Of a stretch of 64,000 bases of DNA, positions 44,668 to 56,600 are shown piece by piece; positions within the stretch are counted from its first letter, which is position 1, and each line of letters begins with the position of its first letter. The notes under the pieces were generated by a model. It was not told the origin of the DNA and did no database searches. It worked only from the letters and a program-made list of their open reading frames with translations. The position numbers and the translations under genes are program-made. This stretch comes from Solen grandis (taxonomy: Eukaryota; Mollusca; Bivalvia; Adapedonta; Solenidae), in contig CM037782.1 in assembly GCA_021229015.1 (NCBI GenBank), positions 36,238,038 through 36,302,037 on the forward strand. Direction: 5' to 3'.

Positions 44668-47321
44668 GCAGGCCCGGATCCAGAATTTTTCCACTGAGGG
44701 GTGGGGGGGGGGGGGGCAAAGCCTGAATGTGATGTGAGTGCTAGGGGGGATCCAGGGGCATGCTTCCCTGGAAAAAAAAAGGTTTTTATTGTGATTGAGA
44801 TGCATTTTGAAGATTATCTGGGGATACAAGTGAAGGTTTTTATGTGCTTTTTTTTTTTTTTTGAAACTTGGAGACCATGGATCTAATGCCTAGGTCCCAC
44901 TGGAGAAAAATCATCGGCGTTGTGGAAATACACAAATTTTCTCCCGATGGCATCAGATGTTTGAGCCCAAAAGATGGAGCAGTCCTTTGAGAAGCTTTGG
45001 GATTGGTCCGTTGAAACGTTCACTTATGTTTCGGTTATGGTACAATTATAATGGCCTTGTATTATCGGGGATGGCTCCAGATGCTCGTGAAATTTATTCG
45101 ATGATCGGGGAAGGCGAATCGGAGCTTCATCGAACTTGAAACATCATCGGGGGAATATCCCGTAGTTTAGGGGGTGTATCATTTTATCGAACCATCCTAG
45201 GTGCCTCGGGAAGATTATGGAGATTATGAGAATTTGGTGATGGACAAAATCAAGGGTAGACTTTCGGGGGTTTATGAGGATGCCCCCATCAATGCCCCAT
45301 GGCCTTTTTGACCGTCTCAGTCTAAAGTTGACCAAAAAAAGCAAAAACTTTTAGAGTGCGCTTGCCGATTTTCTTGCGAATATTCTGAGATTCTATCACA
45401 AGATCTGGAATGTGTCACAGAAAGGTCTCCGTACCTTCGAGACATCACCGAAGCCTGGGGTTCCTCGGAGGAAAAAATATTTCGCGGAATCTCCATGAAT
45501 GCTTTCAAGGAGCTTCCGGGAAGCTATCCTTATATTTCCCCGCCCTGGTTTCCCCGAGGCCTCCCAGTGACTCCACATGGCTCGCAACGCTTTCGAATCT
45601 TCCGCGGGACACAGGGGAACCTGTTCCCGACGCCTCCCGAGGCTCATCAATTTCCATCGGGAGTACTTCCCTAGGCAAAACATGTCAATTGGGACTGAGC
45701 CTTGAGCGATATAATTTTATATTTACCTTCGCAAAGCCATGTTTTTGAATAACTACTGTGTAATAGTATTTGACTACAGTTGTATTAAAAAAAATGACGG
45801 TAGTAAGGGGGGGGGGGGAGAGACTGGCATAAAAAATAAGTGATTTTTGGAACCCCCCCCCCCCAAAAAAAAAGAAAAAAAAAAGAGGATAAAGTGACTT
45901 GTGTACATTATCAATTAGTGAATGCTTTGAATTGTCATCAGTTTTAGACTCATCATTGTAAAAGACAGTTTTGTTTAAATCTGAGGGAAAAAATCACTTT
46001 AAACATATTTTGTCAAATATGTTGAAGAGAATACCGGGTATATGCTGTATTAGGTTCGAACCTGGTAATCTTGACGTCTAATTGTCGATCTGGAAGCAGC
46101 CTTCACACACAGACTTCCCAGATAAAAAAAAAAAAGAAAAAAGGCGCACGTTTTAGGGTCGGGCGGTTGCATGGGCCCTTTTGCGTGTCGATTTTTGGTA
46201 CAAAACAAACAATATTCAGTAATAAAAAATGTTGATATTTAATATGAACTCTTTAATATCCGTTTTATTTCGCACATAAGTTGTGTTTTCTGTGCATTGG
46301 TATTTCGTATTCATCGACTTATCACTAACATTGCTCAATGACTGATTACCTGGATTTGATTTGAATTAGTGATCATGCATAATCTACATATACATTGTCC
46401 CAAAATATGGATTGTCTCAAAATTTGGCAGATTGAAATTTTCAAATTCTTTCATTTCATATTCATGATTTTTATAAATTTAAAATACACCAGGGTCTCTT
46501 TATTAAGAGACCATGAATACACATACATGTAGATTATTATAAAGTGAACATGATGATGTATCGGCCTGCTGTTTGTATTTATTCCTTTCAGGAAAAATAT
46601 TTAGGAGTTAGTTTCATTAAAATAATCATTAAAAAGTTACGTAAAAATAGTAAAGCTGATGACATTAAGAAACACAACCCATTTCTGATTAAGTTTAATT
46701 TGCATGGCTAGCGATAGGTATGCATCTAATCTGAGGTTTGCTACAGCAAAACAAAAATCATTACCTTTTTAACTTTTTCAAAAACGAAATTGGCAATTTT
46801 TCATACCTGATAGTTCATCAACCTGCCGGCAGCTAATTAGCCCGCTTTTAATGCAAGATTTAAAACATTATACATGAAGAGAAACGTAAATTAAAAAAAA
46901 ATTGCGTAGATTTCGTCAAAGTAGTTTTATTATTATTATTATTATTAATTCTTTTTGGCTCTAGTGAAATTGTTTCGATGCTAATTACATTTTAATGTCC
47001 AGCTTAGTTGTTGTTTTTAGCTTAACTATTTTTATGCTATTTCTTAAACTGCATTTGCTTAGAATATTTTATAGTTGTAACTGATACAAACTTTTGGTAA
47101 TTGCCGATTTTTGGGGGCAGTTAGGCTGTTGGTTTCTTGATCTTAATTTTATGCGGGTGGTTCAGTATGGGGGCTCACTATGGGGATTTCCTCTAGACAA
47201 CACTACTATGATGTAATCAAGGGATTTTATAGCTAGAAAAATGCTATGACCGGGCGGGGGGGGGGGGGGGGGGGCGCCCCCCACGGCCCCCTCGCCCCCC
47301 CCCCGGTGGATCCGGGCCTGC
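44668..47321. mobile_element. Non-coding DNA transposon with GGCCCGGATCC ends
   Basis: GCAGGCCCGGATCCA at 44668-44682 is the exact inverse of TGGATCCGGGCCTGC at 47307-47321. Both ends are followed inward by long G (or C) runs. CCTCTG lies just outside on each side, which is suggestive of a duplicated target but not clean. No transposase is visible in 2.65 kb. A separate GC-rich element is nested at 44888-45705. A hAT-like origin is a guess from the style of the ends. Confidence 0.6.
44888..45705. mobile_element. Nested GC-rich MITE-like element
   Basis: GCCTAGGTCCCACTGGAGA at the left and CAATTGGGACTGAGCCTTG at the right are imperfect inverted ends around GTCCCA. The interior is much richer in G and C than its surroundings and has repeated ATCGGGG/CCCCGA-type words. 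The overlapping frames on both strands (44957-45748) have no domain and are rejected. Confidence 0.5.
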
Positions 47322-48015
47322 CTCTGTATATCCTTGTGTAAGTATAGAAAAGTCCATTATTATTTATTTATTATTATTTGCTTTTAAACTTGTGTGATGC
47401 GCTATAGGAATTGTCTGACTGCTACTATGTAACGTCTTATAAATAGTATTTAATGCCCTTGTCAAAATAAAAATACTATATCATTTGAAACATCAATGTA
47501 AAACATACCTTGCCATTTCTGTCCTTCTTTCTTGTCTCTCTATCCAGCTCATTTTCTTGTATATCACTTACTACACGGATTACGAAAAAATATCCATCAG
47601 TTGAACAGAATACTGTAACTTATAATATATATCCATAAACTATCCTCATATATTGTGATTGCAGACAATTATTTATCATAATTTTCAGTTTACCATGTGC
47701 TTCCGGTCCTTGTAATTTTCACACGATGATAAAAATCAATAAAGGTTTAATTGTCGGATACTTAATAACACATTGTTTTTCATTCGCATAATGTTTTATA
47801 GAAATAACAGAGATGTCTATACCTGGATATAGCTAAATTTAATGTAGCTTCATGGAATTATATATAGTACTCACCTGTTTCGTATTTCCTTTTATCCTGT
47901 ATTTTTGTTTCTTTCTTTATTTTGGGTCTCACCCTTTTTTTTCGTTTCGATAAGGGAGGTAACCACTGAGTTACTCGATTGTATCACGATCGATTTATTT
48001 TGTTTAACCGTTTAT
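45706..48015. other. Non-coding sequence with G and C runs
   Basis: It comprises the right part of the GGCCCGGATCC-ended element (to 47321) and ordinary AT-rich DNA. G or C runs occur at about 45809, 45854, 47256 and 47288. No gene was recognised. Confidence 0.5.
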
Positions 48016-48486
48016 GGTGTCACACCACTATCAAAGTACTTCCGGATCATAGGGTGCTGAAGTAGTACCTAATGAAAAATGAAAGGGTGGACATCAAAGT
48101 CATATTTTCCCCAGAAAACACTGAATAACTGCAACACATTTAGCCTGTGTGGTGAGATACATGTATTTTTGACCAACAACTTGCATTTAATAGTTGTATT
48201 AAGGGATTACTTTCCTACAGGATGTTGGGAGAGCTGCAGAGGTAATGCGGCTCAGAGGTCATGTTTGTTTTGGAAATTTTGACAGGTAGCCGGGAAATGT
48301 GAAATTTGTGAAACGCCAATTCCTTAATGATATATTTTTTTGTGTGCCTAAATCTGTTGATTTAAGAATGGTCTACATGAAACTAGACCAGAAATATTCC
48401 AACGAATATTTGGAAAGTAGGAACATGCCTCGAAAGTCGGCCAAGTTACTATAGATTATATAGGGACAAAAAGTAGTGGTGTGACA

Positions 48487-48488
<2 letters not shown>
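48016..48488 (+). repeat. Left 473-bp terminal element of the composite
   Basis: It is about 98% identical to 51391-51862 (roughly nine differences by eye, including a one-base indel near 48250). It has perfect 15-bp inverted ends. The 66-69-residue frame in both copies is not a recognisable gene. A (TA)n tract at 48489-48525 follows. Confidence 0.93.
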
Positions 48489-48528
<40 letters not shown>

Positions 48529-48710
48529 TAGAAAATGAAAGTAGAAGAAATAGAATTACAGAGCCATTTTTCAATGGATTGACATCAAATTTGGACAACA
48601 TGTACATTGAATACATGTAAAATGCATAATATGTTTAAAAAAATAGGTTTTTTTATTTTTTTTTAAATTATTAATATTTCAATATTTTTATATATGAAAT
48701 TGGGCTAATT

Positions 48711-48935
48711 TTAGATTTCCTTTATATTCTTTTTACCCAGCATGATGCGGGTAGCTCTCAGTTTGAAATATACATCGTCTGCAGTCAGACCACATGTTAT
48801 TCTGATATTGCCTATCTGGTATAGCGTTGTTTTGAGCTGGGGGTGTGTTACGGTCACATAAACGGGAGTGGTGGGCGTGAGCCTGAGTGCCTTGTGCACC
48901 TCGGCTGGGAGTGATTTTAGAGGGTAATTGTTTAA
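48711..48935 (-). CDS. Second coding segment in the composite, unrecognised
   Basis: The minus-strand frame includes EVHKALRLTPTTPVYVTV and IGNIRITCGLTADDVYFKL and ends at 48711. Codon usage and GC content resemble the adjacent transposase, not the AT-rich flank. An acceptor-like CACTCCCAG lies just before EVHK, and a donor-like GTGAGTAT lies further upstream near 48985. It may be a terminal exon of the transposase gene or a second protein of the element. Confidence 0.35.
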   Translation of the reverse strand, partial: LNNYPLKSLPAEVHKALRLTPTTPVYVTVTHPQLKTTLYQIGNIRITCGLTADDVYFKLRATRIMLGKKNIKEI

Positions 48936-49219
48936 AAATGAAGTAGGGGTTATGTTTTTATGTTGATTACTTGGTGTTGATACTCACGTATAAATATCTT
49001 CTTTAATTATCTTTAATTTTGATTTTGAACCCTGTCTCTCCCCCCCCCCCCTGAATTTTCCAAACAGATACATGAGTTTATATTTTTCTTTTATATAGCA
49101 CTGTTTCGGTCAGCATCAGACCTCATCAGTGGTGCTGCTATGCACCAGACAGAGCTTTTTATTCTTTATGTTTGTTTGTTTTTTTTCTGCTGTGCTCTGT
49201 TCTGTAGGGCAGGCTGCTG

Positions 49220-50659
49220 CTACTGGTTTGTTGCAGAAGTTGAGGCGTAGGAGTGCAGATTGCTGTCAAGCAGTCCCTTTACATAATCAGGCTCCTCCTG
49301 GTGGTGGGTTTCTTGAGTCTTGAGTCCGCCGGTGTTCGAACTCCATCTGGGCCCTTTGAGCTCTTCGCTTTGCCTTATACCTTCTTGTACGACTTGTGGT
49401 AGCTTGCCTTCCTTCATATGTGAAGAAGGCGCTTTCTTGAAGCTGCAGATAGACAAGTCCTTGTGAGGCGGCCCACCTTCATCCTCACTGCTGAGTAAAC
49501 TGAGTTGTTCGCTCTCAGGGTTTAAAGAGCTAGCCGAGCCTCAAATGACCTGGGGTAGTTCTGGGACTTCGGCATGGTGGCTAAAGTTGCTCGGTTGAAG
49601 GCCTCGCACAGCTGTGTTGATGTTCTAGATGACACCTTGTAGACCGCCTCTTCACTCAATCTCATTTTAAGTATCACAGCAAGCAGTGACTTGTCATTTT
49701 CGTTCATCTTCAGGTGCGTGATGTCATTTTGACCCAGGATCATGGACTTGTACCACCAGGAGTTGTGACCTTCACCGGAGCAGACCAGGGCTGATTGATG
49801 ACAGAAGCTGCAGTTCTCGACATAGCATTCAATGGTGGCCCGCTGGATGTCAGGTAAGCGCGATATAAATTTCGTAATATCTCCGCCTCCCAATCTTACC
49901 ATCTCTTCTATAACAGCATTGCATCTGGCCTTGACGTCACGTGACAGAGCTGCCTGCGCCTTCTTTCGCCCAAGTTTAGTGGTCTGCGGGAACATTCCTT
50001 TGCTAAATTCTGCAGATCTCATTTTTCTCTCTTGCGTCACCGCCAGATGATTTGGATCTGCCTGCCTTGAAACTTCCCAGGCTGCGTCTAGCTTCTGGTA
50101 GAAGTCCTGCATCCCAAGGTAAGATTTGGTGTCGCCGTCAGTCGTCAGGGTTCGGACAAAGTACCCTTCCATGGACAGGTCTTCAGCAAGCTCATAGGCC
50201 ATTCTCCTTTCTGAGTGGGGGGTGAAGTAGGCTAGGTTGGCTGTGCATCCGGCATGTCCACCAGGGCAGGTGACGGTCAAACCTTTAAGTGCAAGATTTG
50301 CACTTGAAAATGAACTTGCTTCCCAGTCCATACTTCTGCTCCTGGTACAGGTCCACTTCTAGTTGTCTGCAGCCTGTGTCTTCATGGTCGCTGTAAACTG
50401 CATTCATCATGGAGAGGAGCCGCGGAAGGTGTATGACGCGGTTTCCTGAAATGAAGTTATCTTCCATTTGCAGATTACGTCGTAGCCTGTATGGATGGTG
50501 GTCTTCTTCATCGTCTGGGTGGTGGTCTGTAGATGCTGTGCTGTAGGCGTCTTCTTCATACCCTGCCTCAGAAGGTAATTTCTTCTTAAATGGCCTCAGT
50601 TGGTTGTTCTTCTGGAAGAAAATCCCAGCAGCTTTGCGTTTCCTCTCGCCTAGGACCAT
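49220..50659 (-). pseudogene. DDE transposase of the composite (Mutator/Kolobok-like family), frameshifted
   Basis: The N-terminal frame (50659-50285) has GNRVIHLPRLLSMMN and a KCKSC zinc-like pair. A one-base shift at about 50290 leads to the main frame (50331-49522). That frame has TCPGGHAGCTANLAYFTP, FVRTLTTDGDTKSYLG (candidate catalytic Asp at residues 65-67), FSKGMFP, SFCHQSALVCSG and TSTQLCEAFNRATLATMPK (candidate catalytic Glu near residue 240). After a TAA the same frame continues TLRANNSVYSAVRMKVG, as expected for the C-terminus. The family resemblance (metazoan transposases annotated as Mutator-like) is from memory. Only a frameshift and one or two stops disable it, so decay is recent. 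Confidence 0.75.
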
Positions 50660-51390
50660 AGTTGTAGAAATTGGCAGTCAGTCTTCTATGGTGCATTCAG
50701 ATATGATTTGGGTTAACTCAGTACCACCCCCCATATAAGGTCAAGGTCCAGACAGTAGCCACACCTACTGATTAAATGCTGCCCAACCAGTAGCTGACCC
50801 CTGGGGCCCCTTGAGGGGTAGGGGAGACATCCTCCCCAGCCCCGGCTAGACGTGCACCTAGACCTATACACAGGTCCTTTGATGTTGCTTAAGTACAGCT
50901 ACCTAGGTAACCCCTGTCTATGTCCTGATGCAGTAACATGTCTGGGATTGATTTTGGCCCACTTTCAAATAAAAAAAAATAGAAAAAAAAAGAGAAATAA
51001 TTAAATAGTATTTTTTTCTTATTTTAGCCCTAAAAAAAATCCATTTTTCTCTGCTTTTCTAATTTTTTTTGGGTATTTCCCTTCAATCAGGTGACCAATA
51101 ATGGGGTTTAAATGATAAAATATGATGTTTGAAACAGAGTGCACGTTATTTCATCAAAATCCATTGGTTATTAATTAAAATATGACTGATTTTGAAAGTA
51201 TACCCCTGCATGATTAGAATGCATTTAAAATGACCAAATACAGTTTACAATCTGCCACTCTCTAAAACAGTTGAATGTGACCTTAGACTTGACTGAGAAA
51301 TTTGATCAGGGTTTTATTTTGTTGCAAATATAATAAATAAGTTATTTTGGGCATAATTTTCATGAATATTTCAAATTTGGGTTTTATATA
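50660..51390. other. Upstream region of the transposase within the composite
   Basis: The first 300 bp are GC-rich and promoter-like for the minus-strand gene (blocks such as CCCCTGGGGCCCCTTGAGGG). The rest is AT-rich with A runs at about 50970-51000. No further gene. Confidence 0.45.
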
Positions 51391-51862
51391 GGTGTCACAC
51401 CACTATCAAAGTACTTCCGGGTCGTAGGGTGCTGAAGTAGTACCTAATGAAAAATGAAAGGGTGGACATCAAAGTCATATTTTCCCCAGAAAACACTGAA
51501 TAACTGCAACACATTTAGCCTGTGTGGTGAGATACATGTATTTTTGACCAACAACTTGCATTTAATAGTTGTATTAAGGGATTACTTTCCTACAGGATGT
51601 TGGGAGAGCTGCAGAGGTAATGCGGCCAGAGGTCATGTTTGTTTTGGAAATTTTGACAGGTAGCCGGGAAATGTGAAATTTGTGAAACGCCAATTCCTTA
51701 ATGATATATTTTTGTGTGTGCCTAAATCTGTTGATTTAAGAATGGTCTACATGAAACTAGACCAGAAATATTCCAACGAACATTTGGAAAGTAGGAACAG
51801 GCCTCGAAAGTCGGCCAAGTTACTATAGATTATATAGGGACGAAAAGTAGTGGTGTGACACC
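51391..51862 (+). repeat. Right 472-bp terminal element of the composite
   Basis: Direct repeat of 48016-48488 with the same perfect inverted ends. TTAT follows on the right. Confidence 0.93.
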
Positions 51863-52490
51863 TTATGTAGTATCATACTGCTCATGTTGATATTGTGTAT
51901 TTTTCTTTCTATTTGTAACTTCCTCTTATGTTTCGTTTCGATAAGAGAAGTTATACGAAATATTACGACATTGTTTTGATATTGATATTTATATATATTT
52001 ATATGATGTCTTATGTTTTTTATATCGTTTACACTGCTTTCACTTTTCGTTTGTTCATCTCCGTCATGTTTTGTACAATTTATGTAATATGTTTTGCCGC
52101 ATGGGTCGTACGACCTTCTGGCTTATGATGAATAAAACTTTTCAAACTTTTCTTTCAAAATCTGACCAATAGTAGCTGAGAAATAGCGCAGATAAAATAT
52201 ATTGAAGAAAAATGGCAATTGTTGGGCATAACATAATTGAAGTAAGCATGGCACTGCTTAAAATATTAGCAAGTAAGTATGTTATTTACACTTGTTGTAA
52301 AATTAAATGAAAGGTATCTAAGAAAAGGTTTGGACAAAATATCTTCAATAAATATATCAAAGGGTCAAATATATATATATATATTGTTAAAAAGACCACC
52401 GTGAAAAACAAGTTAAAGTTGTAGGAAAACGTCTCCAAACCTATGTAAAATAAAGAAGAATGCATGAAAACGGGAATATACATTGGGCAT

Positions 52491-52514
52491 ATATATGTAT
52501 ATATATATATTATA

Positions 52515-52569
<55 letters not shown>
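52491..52569. repeat. (AT)n-(GA)n compound microsatellite
   Basis: Interrupted AT units followed by about eight GA units. Confidence 0.95.
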
Positions 52570-54444
52570 CACTTTATCAACAAAATGTTAATTTGGTTTT
52601 GCTAATTTACATTATTTGAAATTCCAGTAAGATTTAGCTTAAACTTTACAAGAAATAAATATTTTTGCATATTTCATGAGGGCAAAGCCTTAAAAATCAA
52701 AGTTTGCTTTTTAAAGTAAATATTATGATGTTCACACCCGGTTTAAGATATTTTAGATATTTCGGAAAAGCTTTAGTCGCATTTTCTATTTCGTTATATT
52801 ATAATCTGTGATAATACTGTTTTTAATTTGATTTTTAATATAATATTGTTCAATTACATGACTCATGTTATTTATTATTCATAGGTATTAACTCACAGCT
52901 ACAGACTCAGTTCAAATAACATGTTATGCATCACACTTCGCGCTATTGCTTTTTTTCTCCTAACAAGTTTAAAATATTGATAACAGCTTGTTCAGGAAGA
53001 GAAAATGGGCGCAGTCGCAATGCTTCCTGCAGAATGAGACTTGATATTGGATGAGAGAGACGATCATTCAGTTGGCCACAGTAGCAGTGGTTGTGTGTAT
53101 GTAAAGGTTCAGTTCGGAGCAGTGTGCCACGGAGTACCATTACTGCAGAGGATATACGTAACTGTGGGCTTTTATACAATATCCATTTTTTCTGTAAGCA
53201 GATTTCGGGATGTATTGTTACTTGATACTTTTCTAAACAAAGCTTTTTGTTGTAAAGCATTCTGATTATTTTATTTATTTATTCTTATATTTCTATTTTT
53301 CCTTTTTAAGAATTTAGTATTGTTTTATGCTATATTTGAATATTATTTTTATGGATAGGATTCTAAATGATATTTTCTTATAATTTCTATTTTGATTAGA
53401 ATGCAGAGACTAACATATAATACTCTTTCATATAACGAAATTTAAATCAGGGGCAAATTTTATCCTCCTCCTATGAAACTTAAAAAATACGAATATCTTA
53501 ATCGATAAACTCATTGGGAAAACGTACTGAATCGTTTATTTATACATTTGTTATATCATTTGGATATTCAATAACTGTAACACATACCAGTATAACATCA
53601 CGTAATCTAATAAATTAAAGGTGATATATTAAAATTTATTTAAAATTATAAAAAACATACCCGTATCTAGAAGAAAAAAAAGCATGCTAACAACAAGAAC
53701 TTATATATCATATAACGCAAGAAAGGATTAAAACACATTAAATAAAACTTGCACGTAGGCACGCGTATTTATTATTAACTTACTTGTATTTTTATTCTGC
53801 TACTTAATTTTGCTGCAACATCTACTGTTCATCGTGATCATGTATAGTAGTTTCTCAGGTATCCCCTTGGTGATCGTTAGAGTTAGTCGTCATATCTGAA
53901 CTGTACTAGGAATGAGCACTTATCTTCATATTGTGAAAATATATAGCCATGGATTATCGCTAGTGTAACTCTTTTTCAATAGAATCAAGGATTGTCTCTC
54001 TTTCATTTATCTCTATACTTGATGCAAACTTGCTACACTGAAAAAGGCAGTTTCAATACATTTTACGATATCACTAAACGCATGATCTTTTCCCAGATGT
54101 TAAAAACTATAACCAACCTTCATCGGGACACACAAGTATTGCATCCATGTACCACATCACAATTTATATAAAGCATTATTTTTTAATTGCAAATCATCAG
54201 TTCATGTACCAGTCTAGAATCTTGCAAGTAAACAATTTGTATATCTTTTTTGTAATATCAGTTACTGAGAAATAAACTTATTATTTAAGGCTTAAATCGC
54301 TATATTTGCATCGTTGATAATTAAATAAATATGAACAAGCTTGACTGCCGAAACAAATGTAACAAACATAAATTCACATTTTTGTATTTAGGTACAGATC
54401 CCGGGATTTACCAAATGTACGCTCGTAATGAGTAGTTTGGATTA

Positions 54445-54448
<4 letters not shown>

Positions 54449-54487
<39 letters not shown>
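54449..54487. repeat. Poly-T tract (39 T)
   Basis: An uninterrupted T run. No retrocopy was recognised on the minus strand. Confidence 0.95.
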
Positions 54488-54489
<2 letters not shown>

Positions 54490-55000
54490 GTAAGTGCTTT
54501 AATATCATTTAATTTTGACAACATGCTACAAAATGTCTATGCCATTTTAATTTTAATGCAGAAACAATGAACAATGTTGCCAAACAACTACAGTAACGCA
54601 GTAACAAATAAGATATTTGAAAATAAAAATAAAATTATAAAACTCGGATTCCTTCGAAACTTTTTACGTTTTATTTAATTCTCTGAATACTGATTAACAA
54701 TAGTTATGAACTCAGTCAATTGCATAAAAAATTGGTTACGGCGTAGGCAGTCCACGCATATGTAGAGATATGTCGTGATTTCGGTAAATTATATTACATT
54801 TTTTTTCCCAAATTATGTGTTTGCAATATTGCCATGCGAGTCCTCAAGTGCATGCAGACAAAACACAATCTATTTCTCAGTATTGCAGTATATCATTTAA
54901 AAATCTCTCCCACTTTCCCTATAGCTCTGTCTATCTCATTATCCCTTTCTGTCGCATTCAATTTTCGACCTACCACACACACATACATAAATTGGGAAGA

Positions 55001-55100
55001 NNNNNNNNNNNNNNNNNNNNNNNNNNNNNNNNNNNNNNNNNNNNNNNNNNNNNNNNNNNNNNNNNNNNNNNNNNNNNNNNNNNNNNNNNNNNNNNNNNNN
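55001..55100. other. Assembly gap (100 N)
   Basis: Exactly 100 N. Apparent frames crossing it (54815-55195, 54834-55124, 54893-55114) are artefacts. Confidence 1.
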
Positions 55101-56600
55101 CTCAAAAAGAACATAATTATTTAGAAAAAGGAATTCCTGTTTATAAACTCGTATCTAACAACCAGGCACACTATTGGTGCTTATATTTCAAGTGAACTTT
55201 GCCATATAGACATAAGCAACAAAAGAACATTTGTAGTGGTAAAATCTACGCAAGCTGCATTGTAGTTGATGAATTGAATTCAAATCATGACCCCATATCT
55301 GTTAAAGGAATGCAACAATTCCGGACCATGAAGATTAATGAAGCCATTTCACGAGCTGCTTCTCGTGGGAATCAAATATTATTGTCATGTGACACTATTA
55401 CAGCCACATGTTGGCAAAATAATTTTATCTTATGATCGAATAAAAATATGCGAATGGTCCTCGCTCTGAATTGCGTTACCTCTGGGCATGTATCAGATGG
55501 GTTCCACGTTTGTCGGACGTGACTTCGTTCATTATGGACCACGTTACTGAGGATAGATGTCACTAAAATCAGCCATGCTTAGCGGAACAATCTATTATTA
55601 TAAATACTAAAGGATTTTTATTTGTGGTTCCCCTGGCACAACTTAACAACATTTTAAAATATGTACTTGTGAATAAATTGTTATAAAATTGCCATTTAGA
55701 AGGGAAAATGCTCAGTTAATTTATTAGCCGGTCTAACCAAAACATGTTTTGTGTTCAAGTCTTGGCCCCAGTATAATAACCGAGTGCCGTGGTTTGAAAT
55801 TAGCTTTCGTGAACTGTTGATACAAAATTTTATTTAATAGTGTATGTTATATATGAACAGATTGCATCAATAGTTTCATACATATATTTTTAAAGGGTTA
55901 TGTGTTAATTCCTGTATTTGCTAAATTGCAAATCGAACTGTAAAGGCCAATATATAATTTGGCTGATGATGATAAATGGTCTCTGATTATGTATTTTGTT
56001 AACAAAAACCAGAACAAGTAGTCTTATTATGATTGCTTTCTGTCCCCTCTCGCAATTCATGTATACATGTGACAAAAATGGCTCTCTGCCAAATGAAGCC
56101 TTTCCGAAATGTTACGAGAAAGATAAAGGAATCACAAAGCAAAGTGGGTATATCGCTTGCAGCTGTAGCCGCAAGCCTTAAAACATTATAGTCAAAAGAC
56201 GACAATGTATTGTTGTTGTTTTTTAAAATTATCAGATTAATCGCAATTTAATCGCAATTTGTTAAACGCAATACTTTATGATAAGTCTTTACATTGAAAT
56301 GTATAAACACTTTAGTACCTGCTGCTGTATCATTTATTAAAGAGAGAGAAAAAAACGGTAGTTCTGCATTAAAAGAACCCTGTGCTGCAAAATGAACCCC
56401 TCCGTTGTCACCCATTGTAAGCACTAAAAGTATCATATATATCTGCACCATAAAAAAGTATCATAAATATAAACTAATATATCTTTATTATTGTTTTTCA
56501 CATGTTAAGACTATCTATTTCATCTGACTAGCTTTGGTACAATTATGTAGATGCCAAATTTCTAGCTTATATTTAACGTCTGACACATTAGTAGTACATG
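55101..56600. other. Non-coding AT-rich sequence
   Basis: Short frames at 55199-55563 and 55996-56205 were inspected on both strands. They show no domain or splice support. Confidence 0.45.

Larger units (their letters stand above)
48016..51862 (-). mobile_element. Composite transposon-like unit: transposase between direct 473-bp elements
   Basis: Two copies of a 472-473-bp sequence in the same orientation (48016-48488 and 51391-51862) enclose 2.9 kb holding a decayed DDE transposase on the minus strand. Each copy begins GGTGTCACACCACTA and ends TAGTGGTGTGACACC, a perfect inverted pair, so each looks like a complete small transposon. The outer flanks are TTAT on both sides (48012-48015, 51863-51866). 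The inner flanks are TATATA on both sides. The outer ends of the pair are also inverted, so the whole 3.85 kb could move as one unit. Confidence 0.75.
51863..55000. other. Non-coding AT-rich sequence with microsatellites
   Basis: It contains an (AT)n at 52369-52384, a long (AT)n-(GA)n at 52491-52569 and a poly-T at 54449-54487. The minus-strand frame at 52943-53260 (105 residues) has no recognisable domain and its plus-strand counterpart is equally open, so it is not called. Nothing else was recognised. Confidence 0.5.

Noticed and set aside
44957..45748. Several overlapping open frames on both strands
   Set aside because: They reflect the GC-rich composition of a nested non-coding element and have no domain or splice support.
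48079..48282. 67-residue frame present in both 473-bp elements
   Set aside because: Its conservation is explained by the recent DNA duplication. The two copies already differ by a one-base indel in the frame, and no domain is seen.
48016..51862. LTR retrotransposon, since the direct repeats begin TG and end CA when trimmed by two bases
   Set aside because: There is no primer-binding site after the left repeat and no polypurine tract before the right one. The interior encodes a DDE transposase in antisense and no reverse transcriptase.
52943..53260. 105-residue minus-strand frame with CYCGQLND
   Set aside because: A LINE C-terminal motif was considered, but the match is too weak and the opposite strand is open over the same stretch.
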